A stretch of DNA of 32,885 nt from Podochytrium sp. JEL0797. Its lineage: Eukaryota; Chytridiomycota; Chytridiomycetes; Chytridiales; Chytriomycetaceae. The position numbers were made by a program, and so were the translations under genes. The stretch lies in assembly GCA_027596195.1 (NCBI GenBank), contig JADGJG010000190.1, positions 1 to 32,885 of the forward strand. Reading direction: 5' to 3'. Shown here in pieces: positions 10,198 through 20,830 of this stretch. Positions within the stretch are counted from its first letter, which is position 1; the number at the start of each line of letters is the position of its first letter. The notes beneath the pieces are model-generated. The model did not search any database. It was not told the origin of the DNA and saw only the letters and a program-made list of their open reading frames with translations.

Positions 10198-12324
10198 ATG
10201 CGTTCGAACAGACGGTTGATGATGCGTATGGTGTTGCTCATGCTGGCGATGGCGTTGGGAGGTGGGGATGGTGGTGGGGCGGCAGGGACTCGCACTTTTT
10301 CGAGAAGAACGGAAGGACCAACGAAAACGTTTCGCGAAATCGAAATGGCCCATCTTCGACGCCGAATGCGCAAGGCGGTCCTCGTTGCTGTTGGCCTCGG
10401 GCTCTTGCTTGCGATGCTGTCGCAGATTCTCGCTGCACGGAGCCCGGCGGAGAAGCCGCCCGCGTCCAATCACAACCGCCCATCTGCGCTCCTCACACAA
10501 GCCATCGCGCAACGTTCGACGCCCGCCAGGTGGATCCAGTTTGGATTCTGCGATGCCTTTGTGTCGGGAAGATTCGCACACAGCAGAGACGCGCAGCCAT
10601 CTGTGCAATGCGGCTGTTCCCAATCCGCGAGCTTCGAACCACCACCAACAGACAAACGCATGCAGCAAATCCCAACCGACTACCTTGCCAAACATTTCGA
10701 TAGTCAGTCAACAAGCGCCACGCCGTTCGGCTTTACTGTTCGCGAGAGTTCCATCGCGAACGGATCCACAACCATCCGCTGCGGTTTGATCGATTCGGTG
10801 ATTCCGCAGCGATATTGCGAAACGAGCAACATTGCGCTGAACATGGACCGGGTCCCCCAGCTCAACGAAATGGATGCAGGCTTGGATTTGCCACCCAAAC
10901 ATGCGGGGGTGTTGGAATCAACGTGTTCGGTTTTCGACGAGAGCACATGGACTGCAAAAGCATTTGGAGGAGGTGCAGCTGGATGGATGCATTGTGAGTA
11001 TCACCCCTTCTCCCCCCCCCCGCTGACTAGTAAAGCGAGGAACTGAAAACCCCCTTTTACCCCGTTGACCGAAACAAACCAGCCGGCGGAATCATTTCCG
11101 AAACCTCCGACATTCCGTGTTCGGCCACCGTCACGACTCCTGTATTCTTTATTTCAAGGTGGGACACCACGAACCCATATCAATTCCACCAAGACGCGCT
11201 GAACACTTTCCTTGTGTATTCTCTCCTCGACTTGGACCCGGCGGAGATACAACCCGTCCTTCTTGATCGCCGGAGCCCCGACGGGCCTTACACGGCTGCA
11301 TGGAGTCATCTATTTGGAGGCGGAATGCGATTATTGGATGTGAGGCAGTTGAGAGACGGTGCTTTGGACAAGTTGGATCCTGCCGATGGTGGCAGTGGGA
11401 ACATTTGCTTTCGACAAGCTGTTTGGGGCATCCATGGAGGCATTTCCCCCTTATCGAGAAATGGGCGGATCAAAAACTCGTGGTGCACTCACGCGCCGTT
11501 GATGCTAGCGTTCCGCCAGTTCATGATCGATCGGATGCGATTGGCAGTGCTCGGAGAGTCTGCGGCCGCAACTGGGGTTCCATTGCCAGTTCCCGAAAGG
11601 CACAAGTTGGATGTCGAAAAAGATGTTGAGAGAGCAATTCTGCAACGTGGGTGGTTCGACATGGACGAAGTTTTGACAATCCAAGAGAAAGTGATGACAG
11701 TCACTTATGCTGTGCGTTCAGCCTCTACGAATCCCGCTCCCATTGAATCCAGCGTTTTGAGCCAATCTCAGATTCACGGGCTCAGGGCCAACGCCTCGCC
11801 ACCCGTGCAATCTATCACTCCACCAAAGCTGTCGCGATTCATTCTCAATGACGATGAAGTTCAGCAAACCATCAAGGAAGCGGTCTTCGACTGGTCGGTG
11901 AAGAATGGTGTCTCTGCGCAAGTCCGAGCCGTCGATTTCGCAACACTGTCGTTCGAAGACCAAGTTTCCGTCGCACAAGGCACGGACTATTTTATTGGGC
12001 CACACGGTGCTTCATTTGCATATCTCTTGTACCTCAGAAAGAGTTTGGGCAAAGCTGCGGTGCTGGAACTGAAGCCCCCAGAACGAACAATGGGGAATCA
12101 TCAGTTTCACAACTTGGCGACGAGGCTGGGTCACTTGTGAGTGTCCGTAAGAAGTTTAATGTTTACTCATTGTCTCCTGCAGATATCAAAGTCTTCCGTT
12201 TTCGGGGAGGTCGTTTGGTTATGGCGACTCGAGAGGGTCCGGAATGGACGTGGATGAACTCCAGAAGATGCGCAAAATTATACAACGGCAATTGACGGAA
12301 ATTTACAAAACTCGCAGGCAATAG
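10198..12324 (+). CDS. GT61-family glycosyltransferase (type II membrane protein)
   Basis: Exons 10198-10993, 11083-12136 and 12183-12324 give 663 aa. A later in-frame ATG at 10345 (614 aa) is at least as likely, because it places one hydrophobic anchor (KAVLVAVGLGLLLAML) directly after a short basic tail, the usual type II Golgi/ER topology. The lumenal part ends in a GT61-like core: RFILNDDEVQQTI, then FATLSFEDQVSVAQGTDYF, IGPHGAS (about residue 571 of the long form) and AVLELKPP. This order corresponds to the family's R.i.N.dev / sfeeQ / tDiliG.HGA / ViEl.P pattern. GT61 includes EOGT (O-GlcNAc on EGF domains) and xylosyl- and arabinosyl-transferases of plants and fungi. The donor and acceptor cannot be read from the sequence. 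An AATAAA follows the stop at once. The middle of the protein (about 310-480) shows no motif that I recognise. Confidence 0.78.
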
Positions 12325-12593
12325 AAATAAATAGTAAATTATAAATATTTAAGTAGAAGTGTAGAGGTTGTCGGAAAAAATCAATTCCACAAACAACTGG
12401 ATCAGAATATCCTTTTCATTTGATACCACGGTGATCATTGGTTGATTTTTCCCCGAAAGGATCCAAGGCTGGCAGTGGTTGGTCGGCTCCGCCCGAATTT
12501 TTTTTCCTGCTTTGCCGCTTTGATCCCGATATCATGCTATAAAGCCGGAGTGGATTTGTGGGTTTACGATTAACTCTTGAAAGCACTTCTCAA
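12325..12593. other. FTR1 promoter region
   Basis: This stretch of 269 bases has AT-rich 3' flank of the glycosyltransferase in its first part (AATAAA overlap near 12325-12330) and the FTR1 upstream region in the second. Apart from the TATA box annotated separately I see no recognisable operator. A GATATC at about 12529 is not a full HGATAR iron-GATA site. Confidence 0.55.
12538..12543 (+). promoter_or_regulatory. TATA box of FTR1
   Basis: TATAAA within GCTATAAAGCC lies 51 nt upstream of the FTR1 ATG at 12594, a normal distance for a TATA-driven, regulated fungal promoter. Confidence 0.6.
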
Positions 12594-13931
12594 ATGGCCG
12601 TTGGATTCAGCTTGCCAATCTTTTTTGTCATCTTCCGAGGTTTGGAATGGCACACCCCGGTTTTCTCTCCCGGGCCCCTCACCATCATTTTCACCCTTAG
12701 AATGCACTGAAGCTTCCATCGTTGTTTCTGTCCTTCTTGCTTTTGTCAGCTCGCGATTCAAGGAGAACGCTCTCATGCGACGAACACTGAACTGGGCACT
12801 TTTTGCCGGAACTTTTGGTGGTCTTCTCATTTCTCTTGCAATCGGCGGAGTGTTCCTCTATATCTGGTTCAAATATGAAAATAACCTCTGGTGCGTATCA
12901 TTTAGTATAACTCATACATAACACATCTCGTTCTAATCGCACTTTTTTTCAGGGCTTCGACCGAAGCTCTATGGGAAGCCATTTTTCAACTCATCGCCTG
13001 CGTCCTCCTTACGATCATGGGATTCGCGTTCATCAAGTCGGACGAGTTAACGGCCAAGTGGCACCGCAAGCTCAGCAAGTCACTGAACGATGCTCATGTG
13101 ATTGGCCATGACGTGCAAGAGATGTCAAGCTCCACGGCTGAACCACAGGGTGATGGAAAAGCTTTGGACGATTCTTCACCTGCACTGGACGCGGTGACCT
13201 CCAAGAAATCACTTTACAAGGCAGCTCAGGCCTTCTTTTGGATCCCGTTGGTTACTGTTTTGCGAGAAGGGTTGGAGGGGATGGTGTTCTTGGGTGGTGT
13301 GAGTATTGATTTATTTTCGTTTTTTCGGACATGGAGGTTCTCATCCTTTCGTTTTCATTTCTAGCTCACAATCAGCGAAAGCCCAGACGCGATTCCTCTT
13401 GCCGTAATTGCCGGACTGCTGTGTGGAATCGCCATCGGGTTCGCCATTTTTCGCGCGGGAAATTCCATGAAACTCCACACCTTCTTCGTCAGCGCCACGA
13501 TCTTCATTTTCTACATTTCCGCGGGTATGATGTCAAAGTCAGTTGCTGCTTTCGAGCTCAACACATGGAACATTCAAATCAATATCGCGGACGCGGCTGA
13601 TGCAGGATTTTACAACATTTTTACAAATGTTTGGTGAGTTGAACCATTTCTTGCTGACGAAATATTAGATTGTTAATGAGTTTTTGTTATCTTCAGGCAT
13701 ATGGATTGTTGTAACCCCGAAAACGCGTCCTCTCCCGGCTGGCAATTTTTTGCCGCAATTGCTGGCTGGTCGAACTTAGCTTCGATCGGAACCATTGTGT
13801 CTTATATTGTGTATTGGCTGATCGTTAGCGCAATCTTGATTGGTATGAAGCTCATGGACCGTCGTCGAGTTGCGCAAGGCCGCGAGAAAATCGGGTTCAA
13901 AAAATTGGTCAAGAGTTACATTTCTAAATAA
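12594..13931 (+). CDS. FTR1: High-affinity iron permease Ftr1
   Basis: Five exons, 12594-12639, 12701-12890, 12953-13298, 13365-13633 and 13697-13931, join in phase to give 361 aa. The first exon (15 codons plus one base) encodes a hydrophobic start ending in FFVIFR. Splicing creates FRECTEAS, the first REXXE iron-passage motif, so the intron interrupts the Glu codon of that motif. The second motif, REGLEGMVFLGG, is at the end of exon 3. The protein has about seven membrane spans, a cytosolic loop (about residues 110-160) rich in Ser/Asp/Ala, and GWSNLASIGTIVSYIVYW near the C-terminus, as in yeast Ftr1. Ftr1 carries Fe3+ across the plasma membrane in complex with a multicopper ferroxidase (Fet3). 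No ferroxidase gene lies in this window. The first-exon start was chosen because it supplies the conserved motif at normal length. Confidence 0.93.
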
Positions 13932-14027
13932 TTTCATATGAATTCCATGGGGGGTCATTGTAGTTTTGTAGTAATACAATTTCCTTTGAATAATGCGGCA
14001 CCAAACAAATAAATGTAATTATGAAAA

Positions 14028-14844
14028 CTAAGCGCTGCTGTCGGAGGAATTCTTGGCTCTGACAACATGAGCTCCCAGCCCCAACCTTTTTCTTCTCTTG
14101 TCTCTCCACACGTGCAAGACATACACCGCAAAAAACATCAGAACAAAAAATGCGGCAACTCCGAGATACCACGCCCATGCCAGAGGATTACTCGTATCAA
14201 GAAATCCATACACCCATTTTCCCGTGTTTGCGTGGTAAACAAACGCGAGGCCCAAATAACATAGCACGGTCGCCATAACGGGGAAAAAGAAAGCCAGAGA
14301 CATTGGCACCCTGCCAAAGACAAGTTCGAAGATGGCAATGCATGTATTGAATCCATGCTGGCTGGACAAGCTCCTGAAAAGAAATGGCGTGGTGAGGGCT
14401 TGTTTTTGGCAAATTTCAAATTCTGAAGTTTTACCAAGCAAACACTGCGGATGCCCCGTTGAATGACGAATACAACAGCGTCCAGAACACAATACTAACA
14501 ATATATGCATACACGGAGATATATGCATACAGAAGCCAATTTCCGTACCGGGCCCAAGCGGGGCGATTCTCCATTATTGCAGCGGCGCTCTGCCCACCAC
14601 TTGCGTATACGGAATAGTTGTACGAGGCAAGCGCGAGGTACAAAATAATCCCGATCCAAGACCATTCGGTGAAGAAACCCCAAAAGGTGACGGCCTTGTC
14701 GAGAATGACGCGGTTGCAAATGAAAACGACGACCGTGTACAAGAGGAAGACCAGCCGTATGCGGAAGAGGTTCCCAGGGGATATGTGCACAGACGTGACG
14801 AGCAACTCCTGGTCCAAGTCGCCGGGGTGGATCCACGAATTCAT
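14028..14844 (-). CDS. Rolling-stone/AIG1-like multipass membrane protein (intact copy)
   Basis: Two exons, 14844-14435 and 14373-14028, give 251 aa. The start MNSWIHPGD was chosen over an upstream in-frame reading because the decayed copy next door begins at the same place (QWIHPGD). About six hydrophobic segments alternate with short loops. FFTEWSWIGIILYL, HGFNTCIAIFELVFGRVP and TGKWVYGFLD resemble the W-rich spans, the H..N...ELL helix and the WVYP.L motif of the rolling-stone and AIG1/FAR-17a families. Some AIG1-type members hydrolyse FAHFA lipids in animals, while rolling stone acts in myoblast fusion. The family call is by motif spacing only, and no catalytic claim is justified. The C-terminal tail (KRRKRLGLGAHVVRAK) is basic. 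The gene is tandem to a pseudogene copy at 14956-15758. Confidence 0.6.
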
Positions 14845-14955
14845 GCGGGAAGGTGGCTTTTTTTGTTCATCTCCCCGCCGCGCGCCGCCCAATTCTCGAA
14901 CGAATGATTAAATCTCCCTCTTTTACGGACAACAAGAAAAGCGTTCTCTTCTTCA

Positions 14956-15758
14956 TTAAATGCCATTCCCTAAGCGATCCCGAATTCCTCCCACGCGAGC
15001 TCTGAGCCCCAACCTTTCCCTTCTCTTGTCCCGCCACACATGCAAGGCAAACACAGCAAAAAACACGAAAATAAAAAATGCAGCCGCTCCGAGATACCAC
15101 GCCCATACCAGAGGTTGACTTGTATCCAAAAAATTATACGGCCAGTTCCCCGTTCTTGCGTGATAAACAAACGTGATGCCCAAATAACACAGCACTGTTG
15201 CAGTAACGGGCAAAAAGAAAGCAAGAGATATTGGCACCCTGCCAAAGACAAATTCAAAGATGGCAATGCACGTGTTAAATGCGTGCTGACTGAACAAGCT
15301 CCTGGAGAAATGGCATGATGAGGGTTTGTTTTGGCAAATTTGAAATTCCAAATATTTACCAAACAAGCAGTCCGGATGCCCCATCGAATGGCGAATACAT
15401 CAGCAGCGTCCAGAACACAATGCTAACGATATATGCATATACGGAGATATACGCATAAAGGAGCCAATTGCCATACCGGACCTAAGCAGGGCGTTTCTCC
15501 AGCGCAGCAACGCTGTTACCGCCGCTTGCGAACACAGAATTATTGAAATAGGCCACCGCAAGGTATAAAATAATCCCAATCCACGACCATTCGGTAAAGA
15601 AACCCCAAAACGCGACGGCCTTATCGAAAATGACGCGGTTGCACGAGGAAGACCATGCGGATGCGGAAGAGGTTCCCCGGAGATATGTGCACAGATGTGA
15701 CGAGCAACTCTTGATCCAAGTCACCCGGATGGATCCACTGCTTTATTCGGGTGGCCAT
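14956..15758 (-). pseudogene. Decayed tandem copy of the rolling-stone/AIG1-like gene
   Basis: This copy matches the intact gene at 14028-14844 along its whole length, including start region (ATG at 15758), intron borders (donor after GTTTG near 15366, acceptor near 15305) and stop (14956-14958). Two lesions break it. At about 15644, 24 bases of the intact copy are replaced by one base, a net loss of 23 bases that shifts the frame after RIRMVFL. Further on, the codon matching Trp in ENRPAWARYGN is TAG (15482-15484). Either would truncate the protein before most membrane spans. The remaining frames (WGFFTEWSWIGIILYL, HAFNTCIAIFEFVFGRVP, DTSQPLVWAWYLG) are well kept, so inactivation appears fairly recent. 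Confidence 0.8.
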
Positions 15759-15886
15759 TGTCGTGGGCGGTGGTTTGATTTTAACTTACCATTTTTACTT
15801 GTTTGCTCTACTATACCAATCAAGTTTCTTTGATAAATGTGTTTCGCAAATATGTTTTCTTCTTTGTCATGTTGCTCCCAAAATAT

Positions 15887-18800
15887 TTATTCCCCGAGCA
15901 TTAACTTCAGCACAAGAATTCCACCAAGCCGAGACATTTTCTCATCATACACTCCGCAATTTACACCTCCCAGAAACACACAACCAGAACACCCCGCGAC
16001 GCAATTGCACGACTCCAACAGCTCCACAGCAGATTCAACAACCTCTCGAATCGATAAAAAAGCCTTCTTGAGCACGCTTTCCGCGGTCGCTTTCGACGAG
16101 GTAAATGGAGACACATAAATCGCGATCCTGTCGTTTGTGTTAGTTTCTTGTTCCATCACCAGAGTTTCAACTCAACCTCTTTGACCCATTCTTCAATATC
16201 CCGTGACAATCCACATCCAAACCTTTCACCCCCTCTTCCAACCCAACAACCGCCTTCAAAACCGCATGCCCCGCCGCATGCACGCTCTCCCCAACGTCGA
16301 ACCCAGCCTTCGCCACCGCCTCGCCAACCAAATCCTGCATATCGTCCCACCAAAATCCCGGCACAACCAAAGTAACCCTGTTGGTCTCATTTCCCATCTC
16401 CACAGTGTCCAACACGCGTTTCGAAAGTGGATGCAGCTTGCGGTACCCCGTTGAAATGGTTGTGACTTTGAGGAGTCCTCCTTGGAGAAGGAGATGATGG
16501 TTGTGCGGGTTTAGGTGCTGTCGGCTGTGCGTCGCGTAGGGGGATATTTCGCGATATTCCTTGATTTTGGTAATGTACGGAACAGTGACTGGGCGGGCGC
16601 GTGAAACTTTTCGAGTGTGATCCACGTCGAGAATGAAGTATGATTTGCCGCGGTGCAAGAAGATGGCGCCTGTTGAGACAAATTCCGCGTAAGTCAAAAG
16701 AAGAGGCCAATATAACATGCCGTCATCTCACCGTCAAACAAGCTGAAAAACGCTTTCGTGCTCTCCACCAGCTCCACATCGCGATTCGTTTCGACATCAA
16801 TCACACGATACTCCGTCTCCTGCTCGCTATCGCGGATTTGAAACTCTCGGGCTGGATTCCCGTCAAACTTGCGCGCCGCAAAGTAAACGAGGTGTTTGGG
16901 ATCCCAGAGCAACGCTGGTTCCGGAACGAATTCGGGGGGCAAAATCTTCACTGACGCTAGAAGACGTTGATACTCTGACTCGGTGATGGCAATTTCTGAA
17001 GCTGCGCAGTGGAGGTGAAGGTTGACGATATCGTGACACGAAAAGGGTATGTGAATCGTGTCTGGACTTCCATTGAACAAATCTTGTGGTGATTCGGCGT
17101 AAAATTGATCGACTTTGTTGAATCCGTTTGCAACCTTGAATTGGGTTGGGGTGAGATGGGGTTTTGACAACACTTCCAACGCGCGAAATACCATGATCGA
17201 AGCCGAATCTTTTTTCCGTCTCCCAGCTCGACCCAACTGCTGTTTGTACGAAGCCATAGTATGAGGGAACCCCAAATGAACCACAACATCCAACACTCCG
17301 ATATCAACACCGAGCTCCAACGCATTCGTGGCAATAATCCCTAAAATGGCAGCAAATCAAAATTACGAATCGCATAAAAGAACACACGCATGGCATAACA
17401 TACCGAGCAGCTCTCCATTAAACATTTTCTGTTCAATCTCCCTCCTCTCTTCTTTCGAATACCCTCCGCGATACGACATGACCTTGTCGCGAAAGTGAGT
17501 GTCCATCTTGCGCTTGTCGATGCGATTGTGGAACTCTTGCAAGAGCAGCTCACACGCATTCCGCGTCTGCGTTAGGTCAGGAAAAAAACACTCTTTAGGC
17601 TGACACGAGACCAAGAAAACACACAGACACAAACCTTGACAAAACAAATAAACCGAATCTCATTCTTCATAAACTCTGTACAAAGAGTGACAGTCTCAAT
17701 CATGGCTGGAACGCGTTCAACCACAGGCTTCGATTTGACGGCAACAACCCCCCCCCCCAACTCCGCTTCATCGCCCACGACAGAATCGGCAGGTTTCTCT
17801 TCCACCTTCACCACTCCGGGAATGGTTCCCTGCACAGCAGGCGGATTCCAAACCAACTGATGTTTCTGTCCAGCGGGAGAACCATCAGCGTCAACGAGAT
17901 GAACGTCTTTCACGTCAAAGAAATTGGTCATGTGCTGCCACGGACCAAGATGTTGAGATTGGGGTTATGGCGACAGATAAACAAAGCGAGACAGTTTTGG
18001 GGTTTGTTTGCTCACCTCGACAGGATTCGCGGTCGTGGCTGAGCACGAAACAAAACGAACCGCATGGTTTCCGTAATGACCGCAAATGCGTTTCAACCGC
18101 CGCATGACGAGAGAACAATGTACTCCAAAGCGACCAGAGTAATAGTGCAGTTCTGCAAACGGAAAACAAACGGGGTATTAAAATCCAAACCCCCCCTCCC
18201 CCCGAATGGCAAAAAAAACATCACTCACCATCCACAACAACAATCTTCAACTGCCTAAAAAAAGGAATCCAATACTTATGCCACAAAAACGCCTTGTGCA
18301 GGGTATCAAAGTTTGTAAACAACACTCTCGATGTGTCTCGAATCGCGTCGCGAACGGAAGGGGTGTTTGATCGTGGCCCCGAGAAACTCGAGGTCGGAGT
18401 ATCTCCATCATACGCGGAGATGAAGTACTCGTTTTCGTACATGTGGTGCGACAGGGAAGCGTGGTGTGAGATCAAGTCTGAGAGGGATCGTTTCTGGTCT
18501 TGTGCGAGGGCCTAGTTTTGTTTTGGCGATTGGAACTGTGAGCACAAGATAGAATGGGATAGTTATAGAGATGATTACTTTGGTTGGGAAGATGAACATG
18601 GCCCGCGCGTCAATGTTATTCTCGAGTTCTCGCATCACGGGAATTTGGTAAATCAACGACTTCCCACTAGTGTAGTTGTATGTTCATGAACACGCATCAA
18701 ATAAGTAACAAAAAATGAAACCACCTCGCAGTAGACGTTGATACAATCACATTGCGACCTTGCTCAATCGCGTTGATGGCCTCCGCCTGATGCGAATAAA

Positions 18801-19639
18801 GACTTGCCACCTCGTTTGCTTCCAACAGAGCAGACACCAATTCATTCGAAAGTGGGGTATTCAATGATCCTGAGAATGGGAGGCGGAGTTGTCAGTTTCG
18901 GCATTTGTTTTGATCGGACAGACACGTTACCAAAAACAGCGATTCGCGATGGCACCACCTTCCACGACTCCTCCCTCTCAATCTGCCCCATATAAAACGC
19001 CTCCTCCTTGATCCGCGCCAAAAACCCAGCCACATCCACTTTCTGTCGCCCCTCCAATTCCGAAACCTTCAAACTTCTCATGCTGGCACTCCCATACTTT
19101 TGACCCACTCGATCCAACAACACACTGTACGCATCCTTCCCCAACCCAACTTGCTCGCCAATAAACCGGTCCATTGCGGTTTGGAAAACAGCGAGTCGAG
19201 ATTGAATCACGTGTTGCATTTTCTTGACATTCAGTGCGGCGGGAGACTTTTTCGGTTTCTTGAGTTTGGCAGTAGCAACGGGAGACATAAACTCAATAGA
19301 CCAAGCTGCCAGCGAAGCCTCCTCGGTAGGATCAAAAACGAGCGTCATCAAATGCGGAACAAGCACCGTGCAGCACTGCGCCCGTTCGAGTATAGTCTCA
19401 ATCGAATCATCCGTGAACGATTTGGCAATGGACGAGAGGGAGATTTTGGATTCGGAGGATTGTGTGGCGTGTTGCGAGAAGGCGGCGAGTGTGTTGGCAG
19501 TGGCGAAGGTGGTGGTGAGGGGGGTGAAGCAGGGTTGGGGTGTGTTTTGGGCGCTTGTTTTGCCTTCGGTGAGGGCGGAAGAGCGTTTGGGTGGGGTGGC
19601 AGTCGATGCTGGCTCGAGCGTGCGCTTGGCACGGCGCAT
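15887..19639 (-). CDS. HRQ1: Hrq1-type RecQ4-family ATP-dependent DNA helicase
   Basis: Ten exons join in phase: 19639-18931, 18869-18725, 18666-18579, 18511-18229, 18152-18016, 17934-17635, 17566-17404, 17340-16732, 16669-16177 and 16127-15887, giving 1055 aa (yeast Hrq1 is about 1080). Motif I is STASGKS (GKS about 286-288, codon split by an intron). Motif II is DELH (408-411, also split), followed by YYSGRFGVHCSLVMRRLKR and SCSATTANPVEHM as in Hrq1. The helicase C-domain has ATNALELGVDIG and QQLGRAGRR (about 642-650). The DUF1998 region ends in a Cys cluster, CNCVAGCSGC plus one more Cys (1016-1033), the probable Zn site. The last intron (49 nt, CTAAC branch site) was inferred because it restores that cluster. 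Hrq1 is a 3'-5' helicase for crosslink repair and telomere maintenance. AATAAA overlaps the stop codon. Confidence 0.93.
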
Positions 19640-19782
19640 TTACAAAGAAAAAATAAATTGAGATTTCTCAAGAAAAGGATACAAAGTAAGAATCAGAAGA
19701 GAGAAAAACACTCCTCTTTTTTGGTTGAATGTAAAGCGAAATAAAGAAAACAATGCAACGTCTCTCCGCCCTTTCCCCCTTT

Positions 19783-20690
19783 TCACTCCTCCCTCCCAAC
19801 ACTCATCACAGCCGTATCCGAATCCGACAACACACTCCCAGACCTCTCCGACCCACCACCACCCCTCCTCACATTCTCCACTAACGGTTCAAACACGCGA
19901 CTCATCCCCGCCGTCGCCGCAACATTCGTGGACCGAGCCGCAGTAGCGATGGGACTTGTCACCGCATTCATGGCCCGAAACACTGTCCCCTCCGCAACAG
20001 CAGCATCAACACGACAAGAAGTTTCAACAATCGGCAGAATCACGCGTCGTTTCGAAGCATCAAGCGGTATTGAGGTTGTCGATCGCGTTGTCGTTGAGGT
20101 GAAGGAAGAGGAGGACGAGGAAGTCCTCGGCGTGACTGATATTTTGGTCGACCCCGTGTCACTTCGTGGCGACGATGGTGATGCATCTGATTCGCAGGTC
20201 CATTCTTGATCGCCAATAAGTCTAATTCATTGAAGGGGTGGGGGGAGGGAGGTGTCAGATCCAAACCGAATGAACGAAATCCGTGGGGGGGGGGGGGGGG
20301 GGCGCCGCGGGGGGGGGGGGCGGGCCCCCCGCCCCGCCCGCCCCCGCGACCCCCCCCCCCCCCCCGCGGCCAGATCCAAACCGAATGAACGAAATCCGTG
20401 CCCCCCCCCCCCCACCCCCCCCCCAGCCCGCCCCCCTTCAACCCCGCCATTCCTCACCTCCATTTCCCCACCTGCCATACAGGTATCCCATTCCGCATCT
20501 TGACCAACCCATGCGTGGGTCCCACGAACCGGTCCTGGAGCACCCGCAGCTTTCCGCGCAACGACGAGATGGCAGGCTGTCGCAGGTCGTCTGGTTCAGT
20601 GCGCAGGAGGCGCCGCACGAATGCAAACAGGAGGATGAGAACGAGGGCGGTGATGAGGAGGATGACGACGAGGATGGCAGAGCTTGTCAT
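19783..20690 (-). CDS. Small single-pass membrane protein with Ser/Thr-rich cytosolic tail, unknown
   Basis: Exons 20690-20458 and 20221-19783 give 223 aa. Residues 4-26 are a strong hydrophobic anchor (AILVVILLITALVLILLFAF) followed by RR, with no signal-peptide-like cleavage site, so the tail is probably cytosolic (N-out). After the anchor come about 55 residues with GPTHGLVKMRNGIPVWQ, then a Ser/Thr-rich low-complexity segment and an Ala/Ser-rich C-terminus ending in GREE. The donor GAG|GTGAGG and acceptor ATTAG were chosen because they match in phase and keep the long second exon open. Two alternative donors 14 and 23 bases upstream would lead to early stops. The 236-nt intron contains extreme G and C runs and a duplicated 30-mer, so its sequence, and hence the join, is less secure. 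I do not recognise a family. Confidence 0.55.
20256..20457. repeat. GC homopolymer island with a perfect 30-nt direct repeat
   Basis: The 30 bases at 20256-20285 (beginning CAGATCCAAACCGAATGAAC) recur without change at 20371-20400. The first copy runs into 18 G, then a GC-only stretch that passes from G-runs to C-runs and could fold back on itself. The second copy runs into 14 C and further C-runs. The island lies wholly inside the intron of the small membrane-protein gene. It could be a real minisatellite with G4/i-motif potential or a mis-joined gap. Confidence 0.85.
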
Positions 20691-20830
20691 TTCTGGGGTC
20701 GGAGTTGAGGCGCAGCGGGGAAATGAAGAAAAAAAATTATTGATTAATTTGATGGAAAAAAAATTTGTTTTGGGATTCACAGCTTCAAACCCTTCCAAGA
20801 AGGGGAGAAAGAAAAAAACACATCCTCTTC

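Noticed and set aside
12525..12535. GATATC as an iron-responsive GATA-factor site upstream of FTR1
   Set aside because: It does not match HGATAR on either strand.
19865..19890. GGTTCAAAC as a tRNA T-loop
   Set aside because: There is no matching acceptor stem, D-arm or anticodon arm around it. No tRNA or rRNA gene was found in the window.
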